This document shows, piece after piece, positions 35,601 to 44,141 of a stretch of 64,000 nucleotides of DNA. This DNA comes from Lyophyllum atratum (taxonomy: Eukaryota > Basidiomycota > Agaricomycetes > Agaricales > Lyophyllaceae), in assembly GCA_014905825.1 (NCBI GenBank), contig JACGCN010000024.1, positions 248,001 to 312,000 on the forward strand, read 5' to 3'. A program made the translations under genes and the position numbers. Position 1 is the stretch's first letter. Each line of letters opens with the position of its first letter. The notes below the pieces were generated by a model, which saw only the letters and a list, made by a program, of their open reading frames with translations, was not told the origin of the DNA and did no database searches.

Positions 35601-37657
35601 CCGCCTCCAGCCGGTGCCCCTCCTCCAGGGGGACCGCCACCTCCTCCTCCAGGTTCTCCTCCTGGGTTGCCTCCAGGGTTTCCTCCGGGGGCAGCTCCGC
35701 CAAAGGGAGCGCCTTCTCCCGGGGTGTTACCTCCATTCCCTCCAAAGTTGCCACCTGGGGCAGCTCCGCCATGGGGAGCGCCTCCACGAGGTGGTAATCC
35801 ATCCTCATCGCCAGGTCCGCCATTAGAAGGCTTGGTGGTCGGAACCGGGGCGACGTGGGGAGCGGCTTGGTAGGTGTAGCTAGTCCAGTTGGTGGGAGCC
35901 GGAATCTGCGTAGAGTTGACCGCAAACGAAGCGGGCAAATTACGCAGAGTTCCCATCGAAGCCGGAGGCTGCATCGACAATGGCCCCCCCCCAGTCTGAG
36001 GGGCGAGGTCGACAGGGTTTGATGGAGTTGGTCCAGCGACTGATGAAGCTGGGGCAGCGACTGAGGATCCTTGTCGCTCGAAACCCGATATCGAGCCGAC
36101 GCCAGGCAGGGTTGAAATAGCGTGGTCTCGCGTAATACTAGAAATAGAGTCGGGGAGATCGAATCGAATGTTACGGTTGGCTAACGCCGCCGAGATGGAT
36201 GGTAATTCTCCAGGGGCGGTGCGTAAGTCCTCCGACAGGGAAGTCAAGGAGGACTCCGCTTCGGAGTGAGCACGGGAAGACGCTCTCGACTTCTTAGGAC
36301 GGTGAGTGTAGTATACTCCCGACGCATATTCGGGTTCTCCTCGAAGGAAATCCCTCTGAGCAGCCGCGAGGGGATGATCGGGAGCCACGCGGTAGTCGGG
36401 CCTCGTTATTAACTTCCGTAATTCGGTCCTAGGGGAGAGTAATCCGAAGGCGGACCTTAATGAAGTGTTCGTAGAGTCGTAGGAGCTCAGAGAATCCAAA
36501 TCGTCGGGTCTCGTGAACATTCTGTCGAAACTCTTGAAGAAGTTTCCTAAATGTATAGCGGCTACGGCGGCGCGACGCTGTAACACGTTGACAGTGAGGA
36601 CTATCTCGGTTCGATGAGCGTTCCACCCAAGGCTTCGAAGGAACATGAAGCCTGGGTCTAAGCGGAAGCGATTCTTGGGTCCCTGGTAGAGGAACTCCGC
36701 GAAAGCGTCCAGAACTTGATGGATGGCTAGAATGGTTTGAGCCACCTCTTCTAGGAGCGGTTTATTTAATGAGTACATGGTTTGACCGCCGGCCCCCCAT
36801 CGAACAAGGTCCTTGGTGGTGATTTGATGTTCCTGGAGGGTTCGCATGCCCGCTTCTAGGTCCGTCCATAGCAAGTCTTTGTGCGGTGTAGACGCGCGAA
36901 TGATTATGTCGCGTACTAAGTTGGACTCCGCGAGATTACGACCAGGGAGCCGTCCATCGACTGCTCCGTATCGGGTGAGGGGATCGTAATCCTTGGCCGG
37001 GTTATATACAGCATGAAAACGATAGTTCGAACAATTTATCGGTTCATCCCTAAGTTGAACATCGGCCAGAGCGGGTATACCCCCAAAGATGTAGGGATGG
37101 GTGTCGTACAGCCGGGGTGCAGACGGACGTTCGGTTTCGTCGGAATCAGCGACAGACGCTCCACCCTCAGGAGGGGGAGTTGGTTCAGCTAGAAAGCTTA
37201 AGGAGGGTACAGCTGATTCTGAACGCTCGTCAGCTGAGCGATAGCTCGAGGTGCCCGAGATGCTTGGGAACGAGGTCGATACGGATTCCATCGGGGCAGC
37301 ATCGACAATGACGCGCCCTACGACGACGGGGGAAGGAGCGCTGAAAGCAGCTTCCAATTCCAACAGGGGTCCCTGAAGAGGCAACGTAGGACCCGGGGGC
37401 GAACCTTCGTGGTCAGGTTCGTTCTCGATAGTAGGGGATCGCTGGAGCGCCGAGGTCGTCGCTTTTCCCTTAGTTTTACTGGTGGTGTCCTCGGTAGGGG
37501 TCTGCTCCGTAACAGGTGCGCCCCCCACGGTGGTTGGAGGCTTTGACGAGGAGGATCCGCCTCCTGTGAGCCGACTAGAGGATCGTTTCTGGGTAGCGGC
37601 GTTCGTTGCCCCAGGGGAGTTGTTCGACAAGTTGGGGACAGGGCGTTTGGGCGGCAT
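29651..37657 (-). CDS. Gag-Pol polyprotein of the LTR retrotransposon, 2668 aa, with chromodomain
   Basis: This is one uninterrupted frame. The Gag part is unusually long (about 1000 residues) and includes a Gly/Pro-rich tract at about residues 610-705. A CCHC knuckle (CYICTSTRHFARDC) is near residue 1001. The aspartic protease has LDSGAD near 1168. Reverse transcriptase runs through LVVDYRKLN and RMPFGLRNGPSIFQR, with YIDD near 1676. RNase H shows LYTDASDFALG near 1821 and VTDHAALQW near 1945. A linker carries tandem AAQALPEDG units. Integrase has the HHCC part ending in CDVC near 2269, then the catalytic D (SLDLITG), D (IIADRDKRW) and E (DGQTEILN). The C-terminus is a chromodomain (YLIRWLGYDPTEDSWV) at about 2610-2660, which in other elements directs insertion to modified histones. 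Gag and Pol are fused in one frame, so no frameshift signal is needed. Confidence 0.96.
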   Translation of the reverse strand: MPPKRPVPNLSNNSPGATNAATQKRSSSRLTGGGSSSSKPPTTVGGAPVTEQTPTEDTTSKTKGKATTSALQRSPTIENEPDHEGSPPGPTLPLQGPLLELEAAFSAPSPVVVGRVIVDAAPMESVSTSFPSISGTSSYRSADERSESAVPSLSFLAEPTPPPEGGASVADSDETERPSAPRLYDTHPYIFGGIPALADVQLRDEPINCSNYRFHAVYNPAKDYDPLTRYGAVDGRLPGRNLAESNLVRDIIIRASTPHKDLLWTDLEAGMRTLQEHQITTKDLVRWGAGGQTMYSLNKPLLEEVAQTILAIHQVLDAFAEFLYQGPKNRFRLDPGFMFLRSLGWNAHRTEIVLTVNVLQRRAAVAAIHLGNFFKSFDRMFTRPDDLDSLSSYDSTNTSLRSAFGLLSPRTELRKLITRPDYRVAPDHPLAAAQRDFLRGEPEYASGVYYTHRPKKSRASSRAHSEAESSLTSLSEDLRTAPGELPSISAALANRNIRFDLPDSISSITRDHAISTLPGVGSISGFERQGSSVAAPASSVAGPTPSNPVDLAPQTGGGPLSMQPPASMGTLRNLPASFAVNSTQIPAPTNWTSYTYQAAPHVAPVPTTKPSNGGPGDEDGLPPRGGAPHGGAAPGGNFGGNGGNTPGEGAPFGGAAPGGNPGGNPGGEPGGGGGGPPGGGAPAGGGAPGGGGGAPDGGGGGGPPRQNGGYQNNDYIEEWQLNHKLNISVLPAWDGMGATALSYLSSMAKLAGLGQKMREGLAQLAPYKWTERAQSWWDTLPDDNRVYLSQDWSIMLLGIRVQFLDENWIKERTFEFEEMKFRQKGHDREFPLDFIQRRIRYHSFLFPDDPDGPKAVSRILRTKPTEWDTTLNEGVCPSIFTLMATASRMAEVLVGAWALAERMRAPHFYRNNNRRDRNAHAIDASQVDDFLGDRISGPSPESNDLYDHEVANEDDREANAVKSKGFKPGKEKRPWPEGKVVDGYHFARDDSVSSARPPNGGCYICTSTRHFARDCPHYGKWDSLRTANLINVDIDPSDLAQQDRAYIAMLVESKVSSSAYPECEPDENEPAYVFLAEAFPNLHYGANRNYRRRVMFAVRKEEKNLRWRYDIPSNTEEVLPPPPPYVEIVEARKVRSLPDGYGSLGAKALHMKVHVGATDQAPVQGRLDSGADITLMSEEYWASIPGLPKPRDGLRIKLYHLTGNARVLGYIKTTLFAESADGKMVSFDLEAYIVRDMNVPLLLGEDFQTSYELGLTRHVSGHCEVHVGDSGMIIPASSAQSVDLGFEIRKAYKVQSFVRSKTVRRSKVRASEFGRSDPPVVAAEDRLITAESVHNVPVEAPFGDRKEWIVEKVVIGNPDMSVMAAPTTWITSDAPYIPIANPSKTPWYIRKGDIVGYLKDPGSFADTPSSPEEWEKYTASAEALKAVIEGSLRAQDLGNADANLPTDDDKLDGDENWGPKTTALPDEKLEGDIADLVNLGPDIPEDVKPKLFEVLRKNRMAFGLDGRLGQVDAKVDVPLHPGTQPISVPMYGASPAKREVIEKQVNAWFEAGVIEPSRSPWGFPVVVVYRNGKPRLVVDYRKLNSKTIPDEFPIPRQAEIIQALSGAQVMSVFDALAGFTQLEMAEDAKPRTAFRCHLGLYQFRRMPFGLRNGPSIFQRIMQGVLAPFLWLFTLVYIDDIVVFSKSWDDHIVHLDQVLGAIASAGITLSPPKCFVGYSSILLLGQKVSRLGLSTHQEKVAAIIDLARPRSVPELQKFLGMVVYFSAYVPFYSFLAAPLFALLKKGARFTWEAEHEIAFRQIKEALSSAPVLGHPERGQPYRLYTDASDFALGASLQQVQSITVADLRGTPMYDRLSKAWTAGVDLPTLVPSLSKDVDEGLSAPRKWGVTLDDTVVRVERVICYWSRTLSSAERNYSATEREALGAKEALVKFQPFIEGEVVILVTDHAALQWARVYENANRRLAAWGAVYAAYPGLKIVHRPGRVHSNVDPLSRLPRVPQHNSPLRDDIQPIIPDEAAQDLAQSLEDAGSHAPAKKAAFAVWWWEDVVEKEVNRVLTRRGAAQSALPKTGAAQPALPEDGAAQALPEDGAAQALPEDGAAQALPEDGAARALPSDQDPKDSAPSDELPFPNNDPWTYPVGVVPPTDQPEDDWTKKSHLLVSMNPEMIKKFAAAYPLDPYFVKKYPKEIPNPTKVLTPSHFQRGNNGLLYFIDADWNTRLCVPKGQINYILSWIHESPFESAHAGPRRLIARLRELFFWPTMHKDAYDYVYSCDVCQKIKTDHLRKMGGLRPAHIPARPFATVSLDLITGLPPSGSEGYTAVLVIVDKLTRYGLFLPTFQDLTQEGFAKIFVEKVASVYGLPERIIADRDKRWSTAFWKSVVESYGSVMALSSAHHPQTDGQTEILNATIEQMLRAYVATDRSSWAQWLSALAHAYNSAVHSSTSYAPNFLLMGYKPQTTAGVVAPSTDPVERPFLPSQKGEDFVEALEIHRKAARDAVVLAQERQAKAYNKNRRPVVEFKPGEWALVNPHSLELVDVAGTGRKLVQRTIGPFEVMEKVNPMVYRLRLPDTYPMHPVFNLQHLRRYTPSHPRFGERTQLPPTRDFIASEEFEVEAILGHRITGRKTGNRREYLIRWLGYDPTEDSWVSEYAIRNAPALKREYHAMAGLT
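31322..31440 (-). repeat. In-frame 27-bp tandem repeat inside Pol
   Basis: Units encode AAQALPEDG three times in perfect form, with diverged flanking units (AAQPALPEDG, AAQSALPKTG, AARALPSDQ). It lies between RNase H and integrase, so it lengthens a linker without breaking the frame. Confidence 0.85.
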
Positions 37658-37993
37658 ATCGCGGGGAAGTCGAGGGACGAAGTCGAACAGAGCGACTCCG
37701 GGAGATATAGGGGATAGTATAGGGGTTGGATCTTCCGTAGCGACGGTAGTCGGGTAGGCAGATGGTTCGAACGTGCGGCAGGAGCTGGCGCATGTGGCTG
37801 CTTTCCTTATCGATGGAAATCGGGGCGCTGAAGCAGCCCCATCGATCGTCGGGTATCCTTAGCGAAGGAAATCGGAAGATGGTACAGGCGAAGTAGCAGA
37901 CTGAATGAAATTGAAGGATTTTGGAAATTTGATGAGGAGACGTCGAGAGTTCGAGACGTCGAATGTAAGAGACTTCAGCACGCTTGGATGAAG

Positions 37994-38011
37994 TCCGCGG
38001 TGCCCCCACCA
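37994..38011 (-). other. Primer-binding-site candidate of the retrotransposon
   Basis: On the element strand, TGGTGGGGGCACCGCGGA begins one base after the 5' LTR. It starts with TGG, the complement of the CCA end of tRNAs. I could not assign the tRNA from memory. Confidence 0.6.
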
Positions 38012-38012
38012 T

Positions 38013-38471
38013 TGTGATGCGGCCATCCTAAATAGAGGGCTTCTCGCGTGAGTGAAGTCTCTAGTCGCGAGGAGAGGGAGCCGTCGTAGCGGGCTCTCGA
38101 TCCTCTCATGATCCCTAGCTGCTGCCGCCGCTAAGGGGCGCTGCATAGGGATCAGTTCTATCCCGAGCTGCTGCCGCCGCTAAGGGGCGCTGCGTCGGGA
38201 TCCGTTCTGTGAGCCAGAGCATGGCGAGTATTCACCCCACTCGGGGCCCAGGGGCTAGCTGGAGGTTAAGCCGGGGCGCCGATCCCGTATCCTTAGCGTA
38301 GAGCGTAGAGGATTCCAAGAAGATGATATTAGTATTGCGTGTCGTTCTCGACACGCCAGCAAGCGTAGTTACAATGTGGTAAAGTAAATATGTACAAAGA
38401 ATGTCCGGCCCGGGCACGCGCACGATAAGATAAGATAGTGAACGGACGATATGTATTATACCGCCGTCACA
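38013..38471 (-). repeat. 5' LTR of the retrotransposon (459 bp)
   Basis: It has the same length as the LTR at 25631-26089 and I found no difference on reading. It should carry the promoter of the element. The 5' leader from here to the Gag-Pol ATG is about 355 bases. Confidence 0.95.
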
Positions 38472-38476
38472 GTAGT
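38472..38476. repeat. Target-site duplication GTAGT, right copy
   Basis: It matches 25626-25630 exactly. Confidence 0.92.
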
Positions 38477-40572
38477 TGACGCTGCTGGCTTTGGTGCATA
38501 CCCTACTCCGTGTTCCTCACTGCTTGTTTAACATATCCTGACTTCTCTCCTAGATTTTTTTCAAGCATATACATTTCATCACAAAATCTACCATTCACTT
38601 CGTCTTGGTCCAAGAAGCGCAGATGGTCGCTCATGGGATATCGTCACACCCATGTACGTCACTGACCAACCCTCCTTCATTAACTGTGCTTGCATCGTGC
38701 GTCGCTCTCATGACTTAAGCGTCACTAATTCACACTGCCAAATCCTATCTCAGATTGAAACCAACATCTCCCCTGTCCTTCTACTCTGCATTATGAAGAA
38801 TATCGAAAACTACCGTTGGACGCGCTGCCTCAGCTCCTGACGGACCGTGGCTGTGGATGTGTGTTCTACGGAAGTGATGTGGTAGACACAAGGCCCAGCA
38901 AAGATCGAAAAACCCTGGACAACCCAAAAGGACAACTCGTGGTTCCCCTTCCTAGCATGGTGGTGCGAGAGTTTGTGCTCCGGCCTTATGAGTAGGTATT
39001 TTGATATCCCATTCTCAACAGCTCCCATCAATAACTATGCAGTATGACTCCCAATTTTGTTCACAGGGATCCCCTTTGGACAATGGAAACTACTGGACGA
39101 TCTCCCGGAAGAAGACCTCTTGATGCACAGAGTCGTACCTTCCCCTTGTTACCCATTACCAACAGTTCAAGCCTGGCCTGATGGTGTACAGAGTGCACCC
39201 CCGACTCTAACCCGCAACAACTCCCCAACCCTACAAAAAAGTTCTTGTTGTCATACAGCGCGTACGGCGGTGAGTCGATCATCCGATCATCACGAAGAAG
39301 AGACCAAAACACGGCCTGAAAGACAGCTACGGGTTACACTCGAAATCAGCGGACACTGAAGCTTCGATCATCAATATTGGTGTTTACTTAATAAAACCTG
39401 GGGCCAACTTTGTTTCAACGGACGACATTCTATGGTCCAGATGAAAGCTCTTGCTTGTGATTGCCATTCCTGTCATCCTTGTGCACTCGCGACGCGATGC
39501 TGGTAACAACAAAGACTATGACATGTAAGGCGCAGGGCCGGGAGCGGTTATAGAGTATGGGGTATCCAGACAGAGCTTGGCGACAAAATTGAATGTATCG
39601 TCAAAGGCAGGGGTGGCATTTGGCGCTGGATATTCATCGTGGAGTCGGATGGACCCTGATGTCGGATTCAGCTAAACTGTGAAGGGGAATCCGGAAGTTT
39701 TCAGGGATGCGTCGAACATTGTCACCAATGTGAAATACAAGGCAATTCATAGTCTTTGCCGCTGCTCACACTCTACCCTTGAACTCACGTCAGCCCACTT
39801 TCCAGTACGATTTCGAGGTCCACCTCGAGTACAACACCTTCCTACGTTGCCAGTGGCATTCATGTTTGACTGCTGCACACGAACCATTCAATATTTATGA
39901 GTTCCATTCCTCTGTCTTCCGACCTTATGCCAACGCCGGCGGCCGTGACCACCAGACCCTGACCATGGCACATGAAGTGCATGTGTTGCGGGGCACACAT
40001 TATCGCTTCACCCTGCTGCCACGGCCCTGGAGAGCACTTGTCCAAAGGTGCCGGCGGTCGCTAGAAGGCTCCTCACGGAGTTTCCTTCTGCTATGCCTTC
40101 AATGGCTCTATGTCGTGCGCGAGTTGACTCCGTGTTTCTAAAGAACCTGTCCGTCCTGAGGAGTCGAACTGCCACCGCACTGCTCGTCAGTGGGCTCGTC
40201 CACTTCGACAGCTGTCTGAACTTGGCATGTGCCCTGCGCCTGGTATTTCTGGCCTCGTGGCAGGTGCTATCATATGGATCTATCTAAGTAAACGAAGGTG
40301 TCGAGGCCCTTTTTAAGTGGGTCGACGTCTTCATCTTCCTCCATTGCCCAATCGTATCCAGTGTAATGGCAGCCCCTTTACACCTACGAGGGGTCCCTTC
40401 ATGGAAATCATTCCTGGGTCCCATCCTCGCAAGACGGGATCCCGAGAATATGGTGGTTGGGGGGAAAGAAATGAAGAAGTCGTTTTGCGGCCTCCGTCAG
40501 ACTTATGTATTTCGTGCCAAGTTCGCTCTGAAATAAGAGCAAACAATGGCTTTGAGGAGGGCCTATAGAAAT
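38477..40572. other. Unassigned region of 2.1 kb, with one coding-like segment
   Basis: No full gene was found. One open frame without ATG at about 38791-38993 (+) reads LDALPQLLTDRGCGCVFYGS and has a usable donor (GA|GTAGGT). It joins in phase to 39066-39181 through a CACAG acceptor and ends in a stop. It could be the last exons of an unknown or decayed gene. The rest shows nothing recognisable. Confidence 0.35.
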
Positions 40573-42025
40573 TGCCGTGGCACTGCCGTGCAAGCGTGCA
40601 AAACACCTTTTTTAGCGTGGCACGGCAGCAAGCAATTAGCGTGCATATAATAAATTAGCGTGCAAATTATCTTTCTGCGTGCAGGTATGATTTCTGCCGT
40701 GCAGGTTTGATTTTTGGCGTGCATACTCCTATGTAGTAGCGCAGAGATAACTTTGATGACTTGCGATGTCTGAGGGACCTGCCGTGTCACATGAGCTCGA
40801 CAAAACTTCGACTCGCAAAGACTTGTCTCCACAGGCTTGGGGGTCTACAGCTAAGGTCAAACAACTATCAAGACACGGATATATGGTATATTTGAGTCCC
40901 TTGAAGAACTGACTTTGTACGTCCCCCATGGGGATGCTACAGAATCTCGAAGGTGACGGTACTTACGGTACTTATTCAATTCCGGAGTACCTTCAACGAA
41001 CTTGGAACAATGCTTATACAATTAAATAGTACTACAAACTCAGTAGGCTACGTTCTTCGAGAATCAAGATGTTGTCTATCTCAAGTCAAAAATTATATAG
41101 GCAGGCTTGTTGAATTTTTGCTCTTACCTAGGACAGGCTTAGGATATCTCTTTGAAGTAACATTCTGTTCGCGACATACATAGCCTATCACTTCACCTAC
41201 CATGAAATTGATGAGTGAGTGATCTTTAACTCGAGAGTGTATGCTTACCACTGGGGTCATACACAGGGACACAGTCATTTAACAGCTCATGGAGGTGAGT
41301 GGTAGGGCCCTGCGTCTCGTATAGTTGTCCCGCCGCTAGTTCCTTTCCAGACTCAGTTGACATGAAATGATGATGTATGTCGAGTGCGACGGAAGAAGCC
41401 CTGCGGATAATCTTGCGCCAAAAAGTAGATAATCCAGATTGAAACCAGATGCTGATAGATGATATCATGGGGTGACTTACGAGGGCCAACGTTACTCACG
41501 GAGTGGATAAGGGAATGTAGGAATGAATGAACCTGACGTGGCTGAGCGCTGCTCATTGGGTCAGACCTCGATCGAGGGCTTGGATCGACCCCGAGCCCCA
41601 CAGGCAGTTGAATTCTTCATCGATGATCATCAGCGTGCACTCGCGTGCATCGACGTGCTCAGTGTGCACTGGCGTGCATTGACATGCATTGACGTGCACT
41701 CGCGTGCGTTGACGTGCACTTGCGTGCATTGCCGTGCACCTAGCATGCAGTGCCGTGCAGTTAGCGTGCAACTTGCGTGCGGATGTGGCTGTGCTAGCGT
41801 GCAAGCCAGTTTTCGACATCAATTCGAGTGCCCTAGCGAACTTTCTGAGCAGAAATTTCGCTTCAATAATGGTGGTAGGCAGTCCATACACCTCTCCGAG
41901 TCTCGTAAAACTGATATAGTGTCCCAAACCCCGAATCCCAGCTTATATTTACGGACGCTAGTGTGCCACGCTTGCACGCTACCGCTTGCACGCTAGTGGC
42001 ACGCTTGCGTGCGAGTGCCACGGTG
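40573..42025. mobile_element. Probable non-autonomous TIR element with GCGTGCA-like repeats, about 1.45 kb
   Basis: The ends are imperfect inverted repeats of about 29 bp (40573-40601 and 41997-42025) sharing CCGTGGCACT and GCAAGCGTGC. Inside both ends lie dense clusters of short GCGTGCA or GCCGTGCA motifs: about seven at 40584-40735 and about sixteen at 41630-41805, with inverted TTGCACGC copies at about 41970-41995. No transposase is encoded. Subterminal clusters of short repeats are known from hAT, KDZ and related DNA transposons, where they bind the transposase. I found no clear target duplication, so the exact borders are tentative. Confidence 0.55.
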
Positions 42026-42936
42026 ATTTTCCTGTGCCCGTTTGAGGAAAGGAAATATTCTGTTGAGATGTCCATGACGATACAAAAGCTTGAGTCGGAC
42101 GGATTTCACATGTCTATTTGATGAAGTCAACAAGAAGTCAATTCATGAAGTCGTCTCCAGTTCACAACATTGGCTGAACTTAACCACAAACCATTGAATG
42201 AGTTACAACAAATGATTGTTTTGGGGTAGATTTGGCTCGATCGACTACCGTTTGGCTTGAATAGGCTCAATTCCGCCCGACCGACTTTTCACTGGGCTTG
42301 AAGCTTGAAGCCCCCAGATCTAGATCTCGGTCACGCCATGCTCGCAATGGCCCATACTCGCACGTTCTTGACATCACACTATCATCACGGACCTTTTGAC
42401 CCACCTAATCGTGTGTTCGCTATAATGAAGACCTGCCGTTATCTTCTCAGTGGGTGAAGCGGTTGAAACGCGTGCCGCATGGCGTTTCCGCAACACGACT
42501 TGCTACTTATCAACATCAAAGGCGCCTGTATACCAAGCATGCGGCCGCTGCCGGGGGTAATTATGTTGGACTTTTTGTGGGATTTCATGCTATGGATGCT
42601 ACTAACTTCCCGCGAGAAAGGAGTTTATATGTGAGTCACTGCCTGGTGTTTAGGTCGATATACATGTAACAGTGATTGCCAGCGGGCGCCGCCCGGTGAC
42701 GCGTCGCTCTAGTTGGCGGCATGTTAGGGCTGTACTTTAATTGCGGTGGGACCGTGATTACGCTACTGTAACTTGTCTCAAATCAAGTTTCATCAACCCC
42801 ACCACCACCTACCACCACGCCATCCACGAAGCCAGTGTTCTACTCGAAGATCCTTGAGAAGAGGTGGGCGGAGACACTGAGCCACGGCTGACCGACCACT
42901 GACCCCGCACAGCTCTCGAGTGACATTCTCCGCAAC
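42026..42936. other. Intergenic region upstream of the DUF4267 gene
   Basis: I see no gene or repeat. The right part should be the promoter and 5' leader of the gene at 42937. Confidence 0.45.
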
Positions 42937-43344
42937 ATGCCCACCTCAAAGTTCTCACAATCGGCCTCCCTCCGCATCGCCGCCAACATCTTCGCAACCA
43001 TCTTCATAGGGTTCGGTATCAACGCCATTCTGCGGCCCCAAAACGCGCTCGAGTTCTTTGAATTCGAAGCACCCGCCTCCGCTTCGTCCCAGAAGCTCGT
43101 CGACAGCCTGATGGTGATCTACGGAGCGAGGGACATATTCATGGGCGTGGCCATCTACGCAGCTGCCTACTTCGGTGACCGCAAGACGTTGGGCTCGATC
43201 CTGGTCGCTGGCAGCGCTGTGGCGTTTGCGGACGGCGCTGTGTGTAGGGTTCAGGTTGGCAAGGGAGAGTGGAATCACTGGAGTTATGCGCCGGTTCTGA
43301 CGGTGGTCGGCGGTCTGTTACTTGGCATTTTGGACGGGGCGTAA
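42937..43344 (+). CDS. DUF4267 small membrane protein, 135 aa
   Basis: This intronless gene encodes four hydrophobic segments in 135 residues: around FATIFIGFGINAILRP, LMVIYGARDIFMGVAIYAAA, LGSILVAGSAVAFADGAVC and APVLTVVGGLLLGILDG. The layout and the GARDIFMG and FADG motifs match the DUF4267 family of small fungal and bacterial membrane proteins. The family has no known activity. The ATG at 42937 gives the usual length. Confidence is high for the gene and low for any role. Confidence 0.8.
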   Translation: MPTSKFSQSASLRIAANIFATIFIGFGINAILRPQNALEFFEFEAPASASSQKLVDSLMVIYGARDIFMGVAIYAAAYFGDRKTLGSILVAGSAVAFADGAVCRVQVGKGEWNHWSYAPVLTVVGGLLLGILDGA

Positions 43345-43539
43345 GGACGAGGAACGAAAAGCTATGCTGTCAATTCGCTACATACGCACGCTGTAGTGCT
43401 ACTTCGGGGCGCTTTTTGGGGTCTCGCTTGTCAGGCATGTGCATGAATAGTTGAAGCCCAATTGGAGACTCAGACAAATATGAGCGCGTTCTTCACACAG
43501 TCATTTTAACCACAAGTTCTACATCGCTTATTGACGAAT
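43345..43539. other. Short spacer
   Basis: This is the 3' flank of the DUF4267 gene. Nothing else was seen. Confidence 0.4.
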
Positions 43540-43835
43540 TGCTCTTCGTCCAAACCTTCAACCTGGCTGGGCCATTGGCCGGATGTAGGTTGGGTTTCCC
43601 AGAGATATAATGATCTTGCATTATACTCCATGCGCCTGCGGGACTTCTTCCTTAGCGGACATCAAGACCCGCAAGCGAGGGCCGGGGTCCGATCTGAAGA
43701 GCTTTCCCCGCTTGCTGGCCAGCACGACTTCTCCAACACTTACAGGTCCTACGTCTTGCGCGAACCTACCTCCCGGAAATATATGGGTGGGGAAAACTAT
43801 CCGTCAAATGTGCATTGTGCGACACGCGCGATCTC
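43540..43835 (+). pseudogene. Relic fragment related to the gene family at 44142
   Basis: Nucleotide-level similarity to the neighbour is visible. CTTCGTCCAAACCTTCAACC here matches CTTCGTCCAAAGTCTCCAAC at about 44786-44805. The frame piece YRSYVLREPTSRKYMGG matches YGSYVLRNLTTKEYIRG at about 45020-45064. The pieces are in order but shortened, with frame breaks, so this is a decayed copy. Confidence 0.55.
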
Positions 43836-44141
43836 TGACTCGTTGAAGCGAGGTCGGCCAGGAGGTGCGACCAAATGGAGACAAATCTCAGCGCATTCTG
43901 CATGCAATTGATCGTGACTCAGGCGCACAGTGCCAATATTCATATTCACCAATATCTGGCCATGGCCAGCTCGAGGCTTGAGAGCAAGGGCCAGTTTTAC
44001 GCATGATTTGGAAAATCATTGTTTATTTGATCCTAGGTCGGACGGCCCCTATATCCACCCTTTAAAAGGCTTCGGGATGCCCTCTCAAGTCTCCATCCGC
44101 CCGTACTCCATCCGCCCATATTCTTCATCCTCACTTCTATC

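Larger units (their letters stand above)
25631..38471 (-). mobile_element. Full-length Ty3/Gypsy chromovirus LTR retrotransposon, 12.8 kb, with extra ORF
   Basis: The element lies on the minus strand. It has two 459-bp LTRs that I could not tell apart by reading, TG...CA LTR ends, a perfect 5-bp target duplication, a primer site next to the 5' LTR and a G7 purine tract next to the 3' LTR. Gag-Pol (2668 aa) is open from end to end and an additional 1080-aa ORF follows it. No stop or frameshift was seen in either. Order protease, RT, RNase H, integrase, chromodomain defines a Ty3/Gypsy chromovirus. At 12.8 kb it is about twice the usual fungal chromovirus size. It looks recently inserted and potentially active. 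Confidence 0.95.
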
